From contig NZ_JAKSYE010000027.1 in NCBI RefSeq assembly GCF_022829685.1, forward strand, positions 1 through 64,000: 64,000 nucleotides of DNA. Direction: 5' to 3'. Shown here one piece after another: positions 16,360 through 25,882 of the stretch. Position numbers and translations under genes: made by a program. Numbering within the stretch: the first letter of the stretch is position 1; each line of letters starts with the position of its first letter. The notes beneath the pieces are model-generated. The model saw only the letters and a list, made by a program, of their open reading frames with translations, was not told the origin of the DNA and did no database searches. The stretch is from Methylobacterium sp. E-045 (GTDB lineage Bacteria > Pseudomonadota > Alphaproteobacteria > Rhizobiales > Beijerinckiaceae).

Positions 16360-17562
16360 TCACCCCCTGACGCGCAGGGCCTCGACACCGGGCAGGACCT
16401 TGCCCTCCAGCCATTCGAGGAATGCTCCGCCGGCGGTGGACACGTAGGAGAAATCGTCGGCGACGCCGGCATGGTTGAGGGCGGCCACCGTGTCGCCGCC
16501 GCCGGCCACCGAAACGAGCTTGCCGGCCCTGGTGCGCTCAGCCGCGTGGCGGGCCGCCGCCACCGTGGCGGCGTCGAAGGGGGTCAGTTCGAAGGCGCCG
16601 AGAGGGCCGTTCCAGACCAGGGTGGCGGCCTCGTCGATGGCGGCATCGATCTCGGCCACCGAGGCCGGGCCGGCATCGAGAATCATGCCGGTCTCCGACA
16701 CGGCGTCGACACTCACCGTCTCGTGCGCCGCGTTGGCCTTGAACGCGGAGGCGACCACCGCGTCGACGGGCAGGATGATGCGGCACTTGGCGGAAGCGGC
16801 GGCGTCGAGGATGCGCAGCGCCGTCTCGGCGAGATCCTTCTCGCACAACGACTTGCCGACGGCTTTCCCCTGCGCGTGCAGGAAGGTGTTGGCCATGCCG
16901 CCGCCGATGACGAGCATGTCCACCTTGGCGACGAGGTTCTGCAGGAGGTCGATCTTCGAGGATACCTTGGCACCGCCGACGAGGGCGATGACCGGGCGGC
17001 TCGGCGCCTCCAGCCCCTTGGTGAGCGCGTCGAGCTCGGCCTGCATCAGCCGGCCGGCATAGGCCGGAAGCACGTGGGCGAGGCCCTCCGTCGAGGCATG
17101 GGCGCGGTGGGCGGCGGAGAAAGCCTCGTTGACGAAGACGTCGCCGTTGGCGGCGAGGTCCGCCACGAAACCGGCCTCGTTCTTTTCCTCGCCCGCGTGG
17201 AAGCGGGTATTCTCCAGGAGGAGCACGTCGCCGTCCTTCAGGGCCGAGACGGCCGAGGATGCGGCCTCGCCGATGCAATCCTCGGCGAAGGCGACCGGAC
17301 GGCCGAGATGGTCGGACAGGGTGGCCACCACCTGCCTCAGCGAATCGGCCGCCACCGGCTTACCCTTGGGGCGGCCGAAATGCGCCAGCAGCACCACGCG
17401 CCCGCCGCCATCGGCGATCTCGCGGATCGTCGGGACGATCCTCTCGATGCGGGTGGCGTCGGTGACGCGCTCCCCCTCCATCGGCACGTTCAGGTCGACG
17501 CGGAGAAGCACGCGCTTGCCCTGGAGGGAGCCGGCATCGTCGAGGGTGCGGAAAGCGGTCAT
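16360..17562 (-). CDS. pgk: Phosphoglycerate kinase
   Basis: A cytosolic glycolytic enzyme making ATP from 1,3-bisphosphoglycerate. The 400-residue protein has the N-terminal substrate site [10 protein letters not shown], the basic-patch region [10 protein letters not shown], and the hinge and nucleotide site [11 protein letters not shown] and [10 protein letters not shown]. The C-terminal [11 protein letters not shown] binds the nucleotide phosphates. Start ATG 17562 is chosen; the open frame extends upstream but without pgk-like sequence. Order gap - coiled-coil protein - pgk - fba. Confidence 0.97.
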   Translation of the reverse strand: MTAFRTLDDAGSLQGKRVLLRVDLNVPMEGERVTDATRIERIVPTIREIADGGGRVVLLAHFGRPKGKPVAADSLRQVVATLSDHLGRPVAFAEDCIGEAASSAVSALKDGDVLLLENTRFHAGEEKNEAGFVADLAANGDVFVNEAFSAAHRAHASTEGLAHVLPAYAGRLMQAELDALTKGLEAPSRPVIALVGGAKVSSKIDLLQNLVAKVDMLVIGGGMANTFLHAQGKAVGKSLCEKDLAETALRILDAAASAKCRIILPVDAVVASAFKANAAHETVSVDAVSETGMILDAGPASVAEIDAAIDEAATLVWNGPLGAFELTPFDAATVAAARHAAERTRAGKLVSVAGGGDTVAALNHAGVADDFSYVSTAGGAFLEWLEGKVLPGVEALRVRG

Positions 17563-17591
17563 CCTGGCCTTCAGTGTCGTCGAGAGAAATG

Positions 17592-18092
17592 TCAGCGCGG
17601 GGTGATGAGGCCGTCGAGATGGAAGCGCTGGGCGGCAATGGTCAGCACCACGGTGAGCACGGCCGTGATGATCGCCGTCAGAACCAGGGCCCCGGAGCCG
17701 GGCAGCCGGCGCGTGCGGTCGGCGACGGCGCGGACTTCGCTGCGCAGGGCGGCGAGGTCGGACTGGCGGGCCGCCTCGCTCATGCGGGTGGTCGCCCCCT
17801 CGATCTTCTCCTCGACGCGGGAGAGCAGGGCCTCGGAGCGGGCGTACTTGTCCTCGATCCGCGCGCACTTGTCCTCGATGCGAGCGAGCTGGTCGCTGCC
17901 GGGCGAGGATGGGGACAAGGGCTCGGCCTTGCCGACCGCGAGCGGCGGTGCCGCCTTCTGGTTGGCGATCGCCTGGGTCTCGGGCACCGGCGACGGCGCC
18001 GTTCCCGCAAGATCCGGCGTCTTGCTCTCAGACATCTTGGCGCCCGGGATGAAGCTGGTTCCGGTCGACGGGGTCGGCGAAGGCTCGGTCAT
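17592..18092 (-). CDS. Coiled-coil protein with C-terminal membrane anchor
   Basis: A 166-residue protein. Residues 1-65 are Pro/Ser/Thr/Ala-rich and probably disordered. Residues 69-125 form a coiled coil built from near-identical seven-residue units ([28 protein letters not shown]). A C-terminal hydrophobic helix ([20 protein letters not shown]) would make a tail anchor. I do not recognise the family. It sits between gap and pgk on the same strand, so it is probably cotranscribed with them. Confidence 0.72.
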   Translation of the reverse strand: MTEPSPTPSTGTSFIPGAKMSESKTPDLAGTAPSPVPETQAIANQKAAPPLAVGKAEPLSPSSPGSDQLARIEDKCARIEDKYARSEALLSRVEEKIEGATTRMSEAARQSDLAALRSEVRAVADRTRRLPGSGALVLTAIITAVLTVVLTIAAQRFHLDGLITPR

Positions 18093-18177
18093 GTCGGACG
18101 CACCATTGCTGGTCGATCACAGGGTGTCGTTCACGGGGCAGTGCGGGCGGCCCTCGGGCCGCCCGGAAACGTCGCTC

Positions 18178-19185
18178 TCAGAGCAGCTTTCCCATCGCCA
18201 CGGCGGTGTCCGCCATGCGGTTCGAGAAGCCCCACTCGTTGTCGTACCAGGACAGGATACGCACGAACGTGCCGTCCATCACCTTGGTCTGGTCGAGGTG
18301 GAAGGTGGACGAATGGGGATCGTGGTTGAAGTCGATGGAGACGTTGGGCTGGTCGGTATAGGCGAGCACGCCCTTCAGCGGGCCGTCGGCGGCGGCGCGG
18401 ATGGCGTTGTTGATCTCCTCGACGGACGTCTGGCGCTTGGCCGTGAAGACGAGATCGACGGCCGAGACGTTGGGCGTCGGCACACGGATCGAGGTTCCGT
18501 CGAGCTTGCCCTTCAACTCCGGCAGGACGAGGCCGACGGCCTTGGCCGCGCCCGTGGAGGTCGGGATCATCGACAGGGCGGCGGCGCGGGCCCGGTAGAG
18601 GTCCTTGTGCATCTGGTCCAGCGAGGGCTGGTCGTTGGTGTAGGAGTGGATCGTCGTCATGAAGCCGCGCTCGATCCCGACGAGATCATTGAGCACCTTG
18701 GCCACCGGCACGAGGCAGTTGGTGGTGCAGGAGGCGTTCGAGATGACGAGGTGGTCGGCGGTCAGCTTGTCGTGGTTGACGCCGTAGACCACGGTGAGGT
18801 CGGCGCCGTCGGCGGGGGCCGAGACGATGACGCGCTTGGCGCCGGCGTCGAGATGGGCCTTGGCCTTGTCCTTCGAGGTGAAGATGCCGGTGCATTCCAG
18901 GGCGATGTCGACGCCGAGCTCGCGGTGCGGCAGCTCGGCCGGGTTGCGCACGGCGGTGACCTTGATGCGCTGACCGTCGACGACGATGAACTCGCCGTCC
19001 ACCTCGACCTTGGCGTTGAAGCGGCCGTGGATCGAGTCGAAGCGCAGCAGGTGGGCGTTGGTCTCGACGGGGCCGAGATCGTTGATCGCGACGACCTCGA
19101 TGTCCTTGCGGCCGGACTCGTGGATGGCGCGCAGGATGTTGCGGCCGATGCGTCCGAACCCGTTGATGGCAACCTTCACCGACAC
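18178..19185 (-). CDS. gap: Glyceraldehyde-3-phosphate dehydrogenase
   Basis: It oxidises glyceraldehyde-3-phosphate with NAD(P) and phosphate. The 335-residue protein opens with the Rossmann fold [14 protein letters not shown], has the catalytic Cys in [13 protein letters not shown], the catalytic His in IHSYTNDQ, and ends [14 protein letters not shown]. The start codon is GTG at 19185. It heads a minus-strand group with pgk and fba. The transketolase gene often found upstream of gap in alphaproteobacteria is absent here. Confidence 0.97.
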   Translation of the reverse strand: MSVKVAINGFGRIGRNILRAIHESGRKDIEVVAINDLGPVETNAHLLRFDSIHGRFNAKVEVDGEFIVVDGQRIKVTAVRNPAELPHRELGVDIALECTGIFTSKDKAKAHLDAGAKRVIVSAPADGADLTVVYGVNHDKLTADHLVISNASCTTNCLVPVAKVLNDLVGIERGFMTTIHSYTNDQPSLDQMHKDLYRARAAALSMIPTSTGAAKAVGLVLPELKGKLDGTSIRVPTPNVSAVDLVFTAKRQTSVEEINNAIRAAADGPLKGVLAYTDQPNVSIDFNHDPHSSTFHLDQTKVMDGTFVRILSWYDNEWGFSNRMADTAVAMGKLL

Positions 19186-19610
19186 GGCGTGAATCCTTCT
19201 ATGTACCGGGCGCCGACCTCGCGGAACCCGTGAGCAGCAAGAGCGAGACAGCGGGCCGGAGGGGCGGAGCCGCCATTCGGCATCGCTGTGTCATGTGCAC
19301 CGTTGAACGTCAGATGAACCGCATGGTCCATCCTCGGACCCTCATGTGTCCGCGAACGGACCGATGCGGGATCGATGGTCGAACGGGTCACGGGCTCGAA
19401 TTCCCAATCTGGCGGTCGGTTCGAGGAGCGCGCGGTCTCTAACATGGGGGAAACCGCTGGCAAAGGTTTTGCCCGATCGATTCGTTTCCCTCCCCCGCAT
19501 ATGATGGCAAAGCGTCGATTTCGCGCGCGGATCGGTCGAGGTTTGGCTACAAATCCGCTGTTCCGAAACAGATGCGCCAGCCCCTTCATGATCCGGCGGA
19601 CCCTAGAACG
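19186..19610. other. 425-bp divergent intergenic region between gap and the DUF4164 gene
   Basis: This should carry promoters for gap to the left and for DUF4164-zapA to the right. I see no strong palindromic operator and no clear -35/-10 pair on either strand. A purine-rich GGGGGAAACC near 19445 and an A/T-rich patch around 19550 are the only local features. No credible ORF occupies the space. Confidence 0.5.
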
Positions 19611-19907
19611 ATGAGCCAGACGCCAGACCGGCCGAACGTGGACCATGCCCTTGCTCGGCTCGATACGGTGCTGACCCGCCTCGAAGCCTCGGTGGCCCAT
19701 CGCCTCGAGGCCGAGCGCGAACCCGGCGACCTGGAGACGGAACTCGCGATCATGGCGGAGGATCGCGCGCGCCTCGCGGCGGAACTCGACGCCGCCAGCG
19801 CGCGCCTCGCCACGGTGGAAGCGACCACGAGCGATGTCGGCCACCGCCTGGGGCGGGCGATCGAAGCGGTGGAGGGCGTACTGGCCCGTCCCCCCGCCTC
19901 ACGCTAA
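19611..19907 (+). CDS. DUF4164 family coiled-coil protein
   Basis: A 98-residue, strongly helical, acidic protein. The core is a coiled coil from about residue 12 to 75 (LDTVLTRLEASVAHRLEAER and ELAIMAEDRARLAAELDAA). It matches the DUF4164 proteins encoded immediately before zapA in Hyphomicrobiales. A role beside ZapA in division is inference from that conserved neighbourhood. ATG 19611 is preferred over 19572. Confidence 0.8.
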   Translation: MSQTPDRPNVDHALARLDTVLTRLEASVAHRLEAEREPGDLETELAIMAEDRARLAAELDAASARLATVEATTSDVGHRLGRAIEAVEGVLARPPASR

Positions 19908-19938
19908 TCTGACACCTCTCACACCAGCCCTGTCGGAC

Positions 19939-20298
19939 ATGCCCCAGATCAGCGTCACCATCGACGGCAAGAGCTACCGGATGGCCTGCGCCGAAGGCGA
20001 GGAGGCGCATCTTTCGGCGCTGGCCGCGGAGCTCGACACCCGCGTCACCGAGATGCGGACATCCTTCGGCGAGATCGGCGACATGCGCCTGCACGTGATG
20101 GCGGCGCTGCTGCAGGCCGACGAACTCGACGAGACCCGGCGCCGCCTCGCCGCCCTGGAGACGGAGACCGCCGCCCTGCGTGCACAGGTAGAGACCGCCG
20201 ATGCCACCCGCGCCGCGGAGGAGGCCCGCATCGCCGCCGGCCTCGGCCGTTGCGCCGACCGGATCGAGCGCCTGGCCGGGGCGCTGGCGGCCGGATGA
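19939..20298 (+). CDS. zapA: Cell division protein ZapA
   Basis: A small coiled-coil protein that bundles FtsZ filaments at the division site. The 119-residue product has the N-terminal ZapA fold (ISVTIDGKSYRMACAEGEE, then LSALAAELDTRVTEMR) and a C-terminal helix from residue 55 onward. It starts 31 bases after the DUF4164 gene. In many alphaproteobacteria zapA is followed directly by 6S RNA and the cyclo-ligase gene; here a receptor gene on the other strand separates them. Confidence 0.92.
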   Translation: MPQISVTIDGKSYRMACAEGEEAHLSALAAELDTRVTEMRTSFGEIGDMRLHVMAALLQADELDETRRRLAALETETAALRAQVETADATRAAEEARIAAGLGRCADRIERLAGALAAG

Positions 20299-20331
20299 AC
20301 TGAACGGCGCCCCGGTCCGGGCGTTCCGTCG

Positions 20332-22416
20332 TCAGGCCGCGCGCAGGCCGGTGAGAAGATCTTCCAGTTCCCGCCGCAACTCGCCGGCGCCTTCCGACAG
20401 GGCCCGCGCCGAGTCGACCACGTCCCCGGCCACGTGACCGGTTTCACCGGCCCGCACCTGGACCTGCGCGATGCTGGCGCTGACCACACCCGTCCCCGTG
20501 GCGGCCTCGGCCACGTGGCGCACCACCTCCTGCATCGTCGCCTGCTGCTGCTCGATGGCGGCACCGACGGCGGCCGTCGTCGCGCTCACCCGGTCGAGGG
20601 TGCCGCTGATGCCGCCGATCGCGGCGACGGAATCCTGCGTCGCCCGACGGATCTGTGCCACCTGCACGCCGATCTCGTCCGTCGCTTTGGCGGTCTGACC
20701 GGCGAGTTCCTTCACCTCGGCGGCGACCACGGCGAAGCCGCGCCCGGCCTCGCCCGCCCTGGCCGCCTCGATGGTGGCGTTGAGGGCGAGCAGGTTGGTC
20801 TGGCTGGCAATGGCGTGGATCATCGCCATCACGTCGCCGATCCTCTCCGCTCCCGACGACAGACCCTGGACGGTGGCGTCGGCCATGCGGGCGTCGGCGA
20901 CCGCGGCCCCGACGAGATCGGCCGTGAGGGCGGTCTGGTTGCCGATCTCGCGGCCGGACGCGATCATCTCCTCGGACGCCGCCGCGACGGTGGCGACGTT
21001 GCCGGAGGTCTGCCGCGCATTGGCCGCGACGGTGAGGGCGCGTTCATTCGTGTCCTGGGCCGCCTGCGCCATGGTGGCGGCACGGGCTTCGAGGGAGGTG
21101 GCGGCCTCGGCGAGGGTGGTGACGAAACGGCCGAGGCGATTCTCGAAATCGTCGGCGAGACCCGCCGTGGCGGCGCGGCGCTGGGTCTCGACGCCGGCGC
21201 GGGCGAGGCCGGCTTCACGCATGAGATCGGCGTTGTGCACGAGACCGGCCTTGAACACGGCCAGGGCTCCCGCCATGGCCCCGATCTCGTCGCTGCGGTT
21301 CTCGTAAGGGATGGCGACGGTGAGTTCGCCACCGGCCAGACGGACCATGCTGGCGGTCATCCCACCGAGCGGACGCAGCAGCCGATAGATCACCATCGTG
21401 CTGGCACCGGCCGCGAGGACAACCGCAACTACGAGGAGGCCCGCATTCCAGGCGAGGTCCCAGCGGGCCTCTTCCAATCTTGCGAGGGCGGCGGCTTCGA
21501 GTTCCGCGACGGCGGCCAGGGGGACTTCCGCGATCATGTCGAGGGCGGGGGTCGATTGCCTGCGCGATTCGAGGACGGTGGGACGCGGCTGGCCGGGATC
21601 GGACAGACCCGCGACGAGCGTGCGGGTGCGCTCGGCGAAGGGACCGGTGAAGTAGCCCGCCAGCGCCGCGTCGATGGCGCGCTGCAACGCGGGCGGGGCC
21701 TGGCCCGAGAAGGCACCCTGCACCATGCCGAAGGTGAAATCGGCCTGACGGGTCCAGGCGGCGAAATCCTGCATCTCGGCCGGTGTGATCGCCCGGTTCT
21801 GCCCCAGCACGGCGTTGATGATCGTATGCGAGTTGCCGGCGAAGCTCCGTGCCGACCAACTCATCGACCGGGTCAGGATCAGCTTGCTCAGGGTCGTGTC
21901 GATAAGGCCGATCTCCGCCTCGGTGGCGGCCATTCCCGCTTCGAAGGCGGCGATGAGGGCCTCGCCCGTGCCGTTGATCCGCGCAGCCAGAACCCTGTCC
22001 CGCGCCGCCGCCGGCTGAAGCATCGCGGCATCGAAGGCCTCCCTGGTCTGGCGCCAGGCATCATAGCTCTGCGTCAGGGCTTTGCCGGCCTTGGCGAGGA
22101 TGGGCACCGCCGGGTCGGCCAATCCGGACAGGCCCGCAGGCATCATCTGCTCCATGGCGGCGCGGCGCTTGGCAACGTCCTTGAGGTTCGCCGCGGCGGC
22201 CTCCCTGTCGAGGGATACCACCGACAGGGCCGCACCGCGCTCGAACCGCAACTCGGCCAGCGCTCTGAGCAGGGACCGATCCACGGAACTCAGGTCTGCG
22301 ACGCGCTGCGCCGCCGCGGCGGTCGACCACGCGACGTAGACGTTCCGCCCACACAGGGCGATGACGATGATTCCCAGGGTGAGGATGACGGAGATCAGCC
22401 ACCGCTTGATCGGCAT
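20332..22416 (-). CDS. Methyl-accepting chemotaxis protein (transmembrane)
   Basis: A 694-residue receptor. There is one membrane helix at residues 7-27 ([19 protein letters not shown]), a periplasmic helical sensor domain of about 290 residues, a second helix near residue 330 ([13 protein letters not shown]), then HAMP ([20 protein letters not shown]) and the signalling hairpin. The tip is [20 protein letters not shown], the CheA/CheW contact. There is no C-terminal NWETF-like tether for CheR. Start ATG 22416 has CCAGGAA upstream. The ligand is unknown. It is an isolated receptor gene with no che genes nearby. Confidence 0.92.
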   Translation of the reverse strand: MPIKRWLISVILTLGIIVIALCGRNVYVAWSTAAAAQRVADLSSVDRSLLRALAELRFERGAALSVVSLDREAAAANLKDVAKRRAAMEQMMPAGLSGLADPAVPILAKAGKALTQSYDAWRQTREAFDAAMLQPAAARDRVLAARINGTGEALIAAFEAGMAATEAEIGLIDTTLSKLILTRSMSWSARSFAGNSHTIINAVLGQNRAITPAEMQDFAAWTRQADFTFGMVQGAFSGQAPPALQRAIDAALAGYFTGPFAERTRTLVAGLSDPGQPRPTVLESRRQSTPALDMIAEVPLAAVAELEAAALARLEEARWDLAWNAGLLVVAVVLAAGASTMVIYRLLRPLGGMTASMVRLAGGELTVAIPYENRSDEIGAMAGALAVFKAGLVHNADLMREAGLARAGVETQRRAATAGLADDFENRLGRFVTTLAEAATSLEARAATMAQAAQDTNERALTVAANARQTSGNVATVAAASEEMIASGREIGNQTALTADLVGAAVADARMADATVQGLSSGAERIGDVMAMIHAIASQTNLLALNATIEAARAGEAGRGFAVVAAEVKELAGQTAKATDEIGVQVAQIRRATQDSVAAIGGISGTLDRVSATTAAVGAAIEQQQATMQEVVRHVAEAATGTGVVSASIAQVQVRAGETGHVAGDVVDSARALSEGAGELRRELEDLLTGLRAA

Positions 22417-22639
22417 GAACGTTTCCTGGAAAGACAGATGAGACAGCACTCCGTCTTCCACGACAGCGCCGATAGACAATCTAGCAGGAGACAAATTGAA
22501 GATCAGTTACTCCTTTGTCCGGGAGTGACTGTAAAAGCGCCGCCGTATCGGCAATGATGGGGGTGAGCCGTCCGGGGCGCGTGTATCGGGATTCGCGCCC
22601 GCCCCCCTGGCGCGGACATCGCAGCGACGCTACATGAGG

Positions 22640-22789
22640 GGTGCGGTGCTGCGGGGTTCGTCAGGAGTACTTTTCCCCGGGGCCTTATCGACTCCCCAGG
22701 GAGCTGTCCCTGGCCCTGTCCCTGGACTTGGCCAACACGGCGCCCACCTACACTGTAGGTTTCCCGGGATCGCAACTCCAACGGCTCAC
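22640..22789 (+). ncRNA. ssrS: 6S RNA (alphaproteobacterial type)
   Basis: A regulator that mimics an open promoter and binds RNA polymerase. The region has the alpha-type 6S core: GGGTTCGTCAGGAG, TTTTCCCCGGGGCCTTATCGA, CTCCCCAGGGAGCTGTCCCTGG, then CCCACCTACACTGTAGGTTT and CCCGGGA towards the 3' side. It sits directly before the 5-formyltetrahydrofolate cyclo-ligase gene, the position conserved from alpha- to gammaproteobacteria. The exact ends are not visible; the 3' end may run into the first codons of the next gene. Confidence 0.85.
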
Positions 22790-23377
22790 GTGGCTCCGCA
22801 CTCTGACTTCCCCGCCCTGAAAGCCGAGCTTCGCAAGCAGGCCCTCGCCCGCCGCGACGGTCTCGCCCCCGAGACCCGCCGGGCCGGCGGCCTGCGGATC
22901 GCGCAGAGCGTGATGCGGATCGGGCCGCTGTCCGACGCCGCCATCGTCGGCGCCTTCTGGGCGATCCGCAGCGAAGTCGACCCCCTCCCCCTCATCGAGA
23001 TGCTGTTCGCCCGTGGACAGCGGGTCGCCCTGCCCAAGGTGACGCCGGACGGCCTCGTCTTCCGCGAATGGCGGGCGGGTGAGGCACTGGTTCCGGGCTC
23101 GTTCGGCCTCAGCGAACCGCGCGACGACCTCCCGCCCCTCGATCCCACCGCCCTCATCGTGCCCCTCGCCGCCTTCGACCGGCGCGGGCATCGCATCGGC
23201 TACGGGCGCGGCTATTACGATCAGGCCATCGAGCGGCTCTCCCGCAACGGCCCGGTCCTGACGATCGGCATCGCCTTCTCCGTCCAGGAGGTCGAGACCG
23301 TGCCGTCCGAGCCGCACGACCAGCCCCTCGACCACCTCATCACCGAAGCGGGGCCGGTCCCGCTCGTCCGGGACTGA
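22790..23377 (+). CDS. 5-formyltetrahydrofolate cyclo-ligase
   Basis: It converts 5-formyl-THF to methenyl-THF with ATP. The 195-residue protein has the N-terminal basic helix LKAELRKQALARRD, the central VGAFWAIRSEVDPLPLI, and the nucleotide-binding loop IGYGRGYYDQAIERL. GTG 22790 is chosen as start: longer frames upstream run through the 6S RNA. The 6S-cyclo-ligase linkage is a known conserved arrangement, and the enzyme is often cotranscribed with or processed from the 6S transcript. Confidence 0.93.
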   Translation: MAPHSDFPALKAELRKQALARRDGLAPETRRAGGLRIAQSVMRIGPLSDAAIVGAFWAIRSEVDPLPLIEMLFARGQRVALPKVTPDGLVFREWRAGEALVPGSFGLSEPRDDLPPLDPTALIVPLAAFDRRGHRIGYGRGYYDQAIERLSRNGPVLTIGIAFSVQEVETVPSEPHDQPLDHLITEAGPVPLVRD

Positions 23378-23386
23378 CAGCGACAC

Positions 23387-24208
23387 ATGCGACTTCTCTT
23401 CCTCGGCGATGTGGTGGGCCGCCCCGGCCGCAACGTGGTGATGGACCGGCTGCCGAAGTTGCGCGAGCGCTGGCGCCTCGATTGCGTGGTCATCAACGGC
23501 GAGAACGCGGCCGGCGGCTTCGGCATCACCGAGGCCATCTGCGACGAGCTCCTGCAGGCGGGGGCCGATGCGGTGACGCTGGGCAACCATTCCTTCGACC
23601 AGCGCGAAGCCCTCGTCTTCATCCAGCGCCAATCCCGCCTCGTGCGGCCGGCGAACTACCCGCCCGGCACGCCGGGGCGGGGCGCCACCGTGGTGGAGAC
23701 GCGGGGCGGCGCGCGCGTCCTCGTCCTCAACGTCATGGGCCGCATCTACATGGATGCGCTGGACGATCCCTTCGCCTCCGCCGAGCGCGAACTCTCCGCC
23801 TGCCCCCTCGGCGAGGTGGCGGACGCCGTCATCGTCGACGTCCATGCCGAGGCGACCAGCGAGAAGCAGGCGTTCGGGCATTTCCTCGACGGCCGCGCCA
23901 GCCTCGTCGTCGGCACCCATACGCACACCCCCACCGCCGACCACCGCATCCTCCCCGGCGGCACCGCCTACCTGTCCGATGCCGGCATGTGCGGCGATTA
24001 CGAGTCGATCCTCGGCATGCAGAAGGACGAGCCCCTGCGCCGCTTCCTGCAGAAGACCCCCGGTGCGCGCCTGGAAGCGGCCCAAGGCAAGGGCACCCTG
24101 TGCGGGATCGCCGTGGAGACCGACGACTCCACGGGGCTCGCCACCATGGTCTCTGCCGTGCGCCTCGGCCCGCATCTCGAGGAAACCTGGCCGCGCGCCT
24201 GGGATTAG
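23387..24208 (+). CDS. YmdB-type metallophosphoesterase (TIGR00282 family)
   Basis: A 273-residue, dinuclear-metal phosphodiesterase. Motifs run in order: FLGDVVGRPGR, INGENAAGGFG, LGNHSFD, VDVHAEATSEKQAFG, and VGTHTHTPTADHRI. The Bacillus homologue YmdB hydrolyses cyclic nucleotides and affects biofilm and RNA metabolism; the same activity here is inference. The start is nine bases after the cyclo-ligase stop, so the two genes form an operon. YebC is often nearby in relatives but is not here. Confidence 0.9.
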   Translation: MRLLFLGDVVGRPGRNVVMDRLPKLRERWRLDCVVINGENAAGGFGITEAICDELLQAGADAVTLGNHSFDQREALVFIQRQSRLVRPANYPPGTPGRGATVVETRGGARVLVLNVMGRIYMDALDDPFASAERELSACPLGEVADAVIVDVHAEATSEKQAFGHFLDGRASLVVGTHTHTPTADHRILPGGTAYLSDAGMCGDYESILGMQKDEPLRRFLQKTPGARLEAAQGKGTLCGIAVETDDSTGLATMVSAVRLGPHLEETWPRAWD

Positions 24209-24342
24209 GCGACGCGCGCGGACGCAACGCGTTTCCACCTCATTCTTCGCGTTCGTGCCTTCGCGACTACCTTGACGAGCAGCCCGCCCTCAAACACAAC
24301 TTGAAGGAGTTATTTCTCGGATCTCTTCGGGAGGTTGTAAAC

Positions 24343-25248
24343 TTGGCCGAGCCTGACTTTTCTCGCATCAATGCAGCGATCCGGCGCGCGGGTGCCCAGT
24401 GGGATTCGGGGCCGACGGCTCTGAGCGCATTCTACGATGTGACTGGGCCCGCGACCGAGCGGTTTGGACTGTCCTTCGATCCGGAACGCGCGAAGCGAGA
24501 CGTCCTTGAGACACGAAACGCCGAATCGGCGCTGTTCAAAGTGGTCGCTCCTCCCCCGTCGCATCTCGACTGGCGTAACATGAGCGGGAAAAACTACGTC
24601 ACGCCCATCAAGGATCAATCGAATTGCGGCTCTTGCGTCGCCTTTGCGACATGCGCCTCCATCGAGAGCCGCATTCTGATCGGCACCGGTCGTCCCGACA
24701 GTTCCATCGATCTGTCCGAAGCACACCTGTTCTATTGCGGCGCGCCGAATTCTTGTGATCTGGGCTGGTTCTACACCAAGGCCCTGGCCTTCGCGAAGAA
24801 GCCGGGAATCGGCCTGGAAGTCGATTTTCCTTACGTGCCGGGCAACCAGCCGTGCCGCAACATCCGGCCCGTGGCGACTGTCCCACGCTATCAGACAGCA
24901 GCATCTCAAATCGCCCGCAAGCAGGCGCTTCAGAAGGGCCCGGTCATCGGAGGTTTCCGCGTCTATCAGGATTTCTATACCTACCGCAGCGGCATCTACA
25001 CCCATGTCACCGGCGAGGTCCTCGGTTGGCATGCCGTCTGTATCATCGGCTACGATGACATTCAGCAATGCTGGATCGCGAAGAACAGCTGGGGAACGGG
25101 TTGGGGTGAGCAGGGATTCTTCCGCATCGGTTTCGGTGAATGCGGCATTGATTCCGATGTCCTGTTCTACGATCCCGAGATCGCTCTTCTCAGAACCGGC
25201 ACCGCGGCACCGAAACCGCCTCGGCGCCGTTCGAGGGTCTCCTCATGA
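24343..25248 (+). CDS. Papain-family (C1A) cysteine peptidase
   Basis: A 301-residue protein with a full papain catalytic set. KDQSNCGSCVAFAT gives the oxyanion Gln 92 and nucleophile Cys 98 (six apart, as in papain), GWHAVCIIGYDD gives His 230, and WIAKNSWGTGWG gives Asn 248. The residue after the catalytic Cys is Val where papains usually have Trp. Residues 1-78 look like a propeptide, ending before HLDWRN. No signal peptide or membrane segment is visible, so it appears cytosolic. Start TTG 24343 is chosen for CGGGAGG (24328-24334) eight bases upstream. Composition is more A/T-rich than its neighbours. A chagasin-like gene follows. Confidence 0.9.
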   Translation: MAEPDFSRINAAIRRAGAQWDSGPTALSAFYDVTGPATERFGLSFDPERAKRDVLETRNAESALFKVVAPPPSHLDWRNMSGKNYVTPIKDQSNCGSCVAFATCASIESRILIGTGRPDSSIDLSEAHLFYCGAPNSCDLGWFYTKALAFAKKPGIGLEVDFPYVPGNQPCRNIRPVATVPRYQTAASQIARKQALQKGPVIGGFRVYQDFYTYRSGIYTHVTGEVLGWHAVCIIGYDDIQQCWIAKNSWGTGWGEQGFFRIGFGECGIDSDVLFYDPEIALLRTGTAAPKPPRRRSRVSS

Positions 25249-25337
25249 AGACCGGGGCTGAGGCCTCCGGCTCGAACGAGGGACTTGTCTGCGGGCAAGC
25301 CGGTACGCGATAAGGGATCGCACTGGAGTGAAGCTTT

Positions 25338-25631
25338 ATGGAGCTTGAACGGCGCGTCCCCATCAAGGCGTGCTCTGGCGAGACGATCGAGGTGTCCGCC
25401 CCCGGTGAGGGAATCGGCGGTTTTCTCTGGCATGCCGAGGTTTCGCAGCAGGCGGCGACGATCGTGAGCGAAGCCTTGGGACCGGCGGGAGAAGGCGTCG
25501 GGGCGACACGGGAGAAAGTCTTTCGCGTTCGCCTGGAGCAGCCCGGTGACACGACCGTCCGCCTCGTCCAAAAGCGTCCCTGGGAATCGACCCCGAGCCG
25601 CATCATCGAGGTGCCGATTCGGTGTGCCTAA
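25338..25631 (+). CDS. Chagasin-like inhibitor of papain-family peptidases (I42 type)
   Basis: A 97-residue protein fitting the immunoglobulin-like chagasin fold by its three inhibitor loops. GIGGFLW (25-31) is in the NPTTG position, GEGVGA (51-56) in the GxGG position, and KRPWE (79-83) is the RPW loop. The strand between the last two, VFRVRLEQPGDTTVRLVQ, aligns in spacing with chagasin. The NPTTG motif itself is not conserved. No signal peptide is visible, unlike most bacterial members. It begins 89 bases after the peptidase gene on the same strand, so it is probably the dedicated partner. Confidence 0.78.
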   Translation: MELERRVPIKACSGETIEVSAPGEGIGGFLWHAEVSQQAATIVSEALGPAGEGVGATREKVFRVRLEQPGDTTVRLVQKRPWESTPSRIIEVPIRCA

Positions 25632-25882
25632 CGACCCGATCGCCCGATCGGGATGAACTGTGGGATCATCGACCCGGTTCGCCACGGTGGATCCCGTGTC
25701 CCGCCTCGTCTATTCCGTGCATAGGCCCCATTCGATCGATCCGGGGAAGTCGTGCCGCTTGATCGCGGACGGCGATGCGTCGAATGTGTGTGTCGCTCAG
25801 CTTGAGCGCACGCCCGGTGATTTTCGTTTCCGCAGTTCGACGCATGGTCCGAGACCGGCGTCTTCAGAGTCCCCGACAGCCC
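25632..25882. other. Intergenic region with a hairpin after the inhibitor gene
   Basis: A short inverted repeat (25635-25642 with 25645-25652, CCCGATCG/CGATCGGG) follows the inhibitor stop codon directly and may be a transcript end, but it lacks a T-run. The rest is the leader of the MotA-like gene. No ORF or strong promoter match was found. Confidence 0.45.

Noticed and set aside
16471..19233. A 920-codon plus-strand frame opposite pgk and gap
   Set aside because: Same reason: it mirrors pgk, the coiled-coil gene and gap, and is rich in Gly, His, Arg and Val with no recognisable fold.
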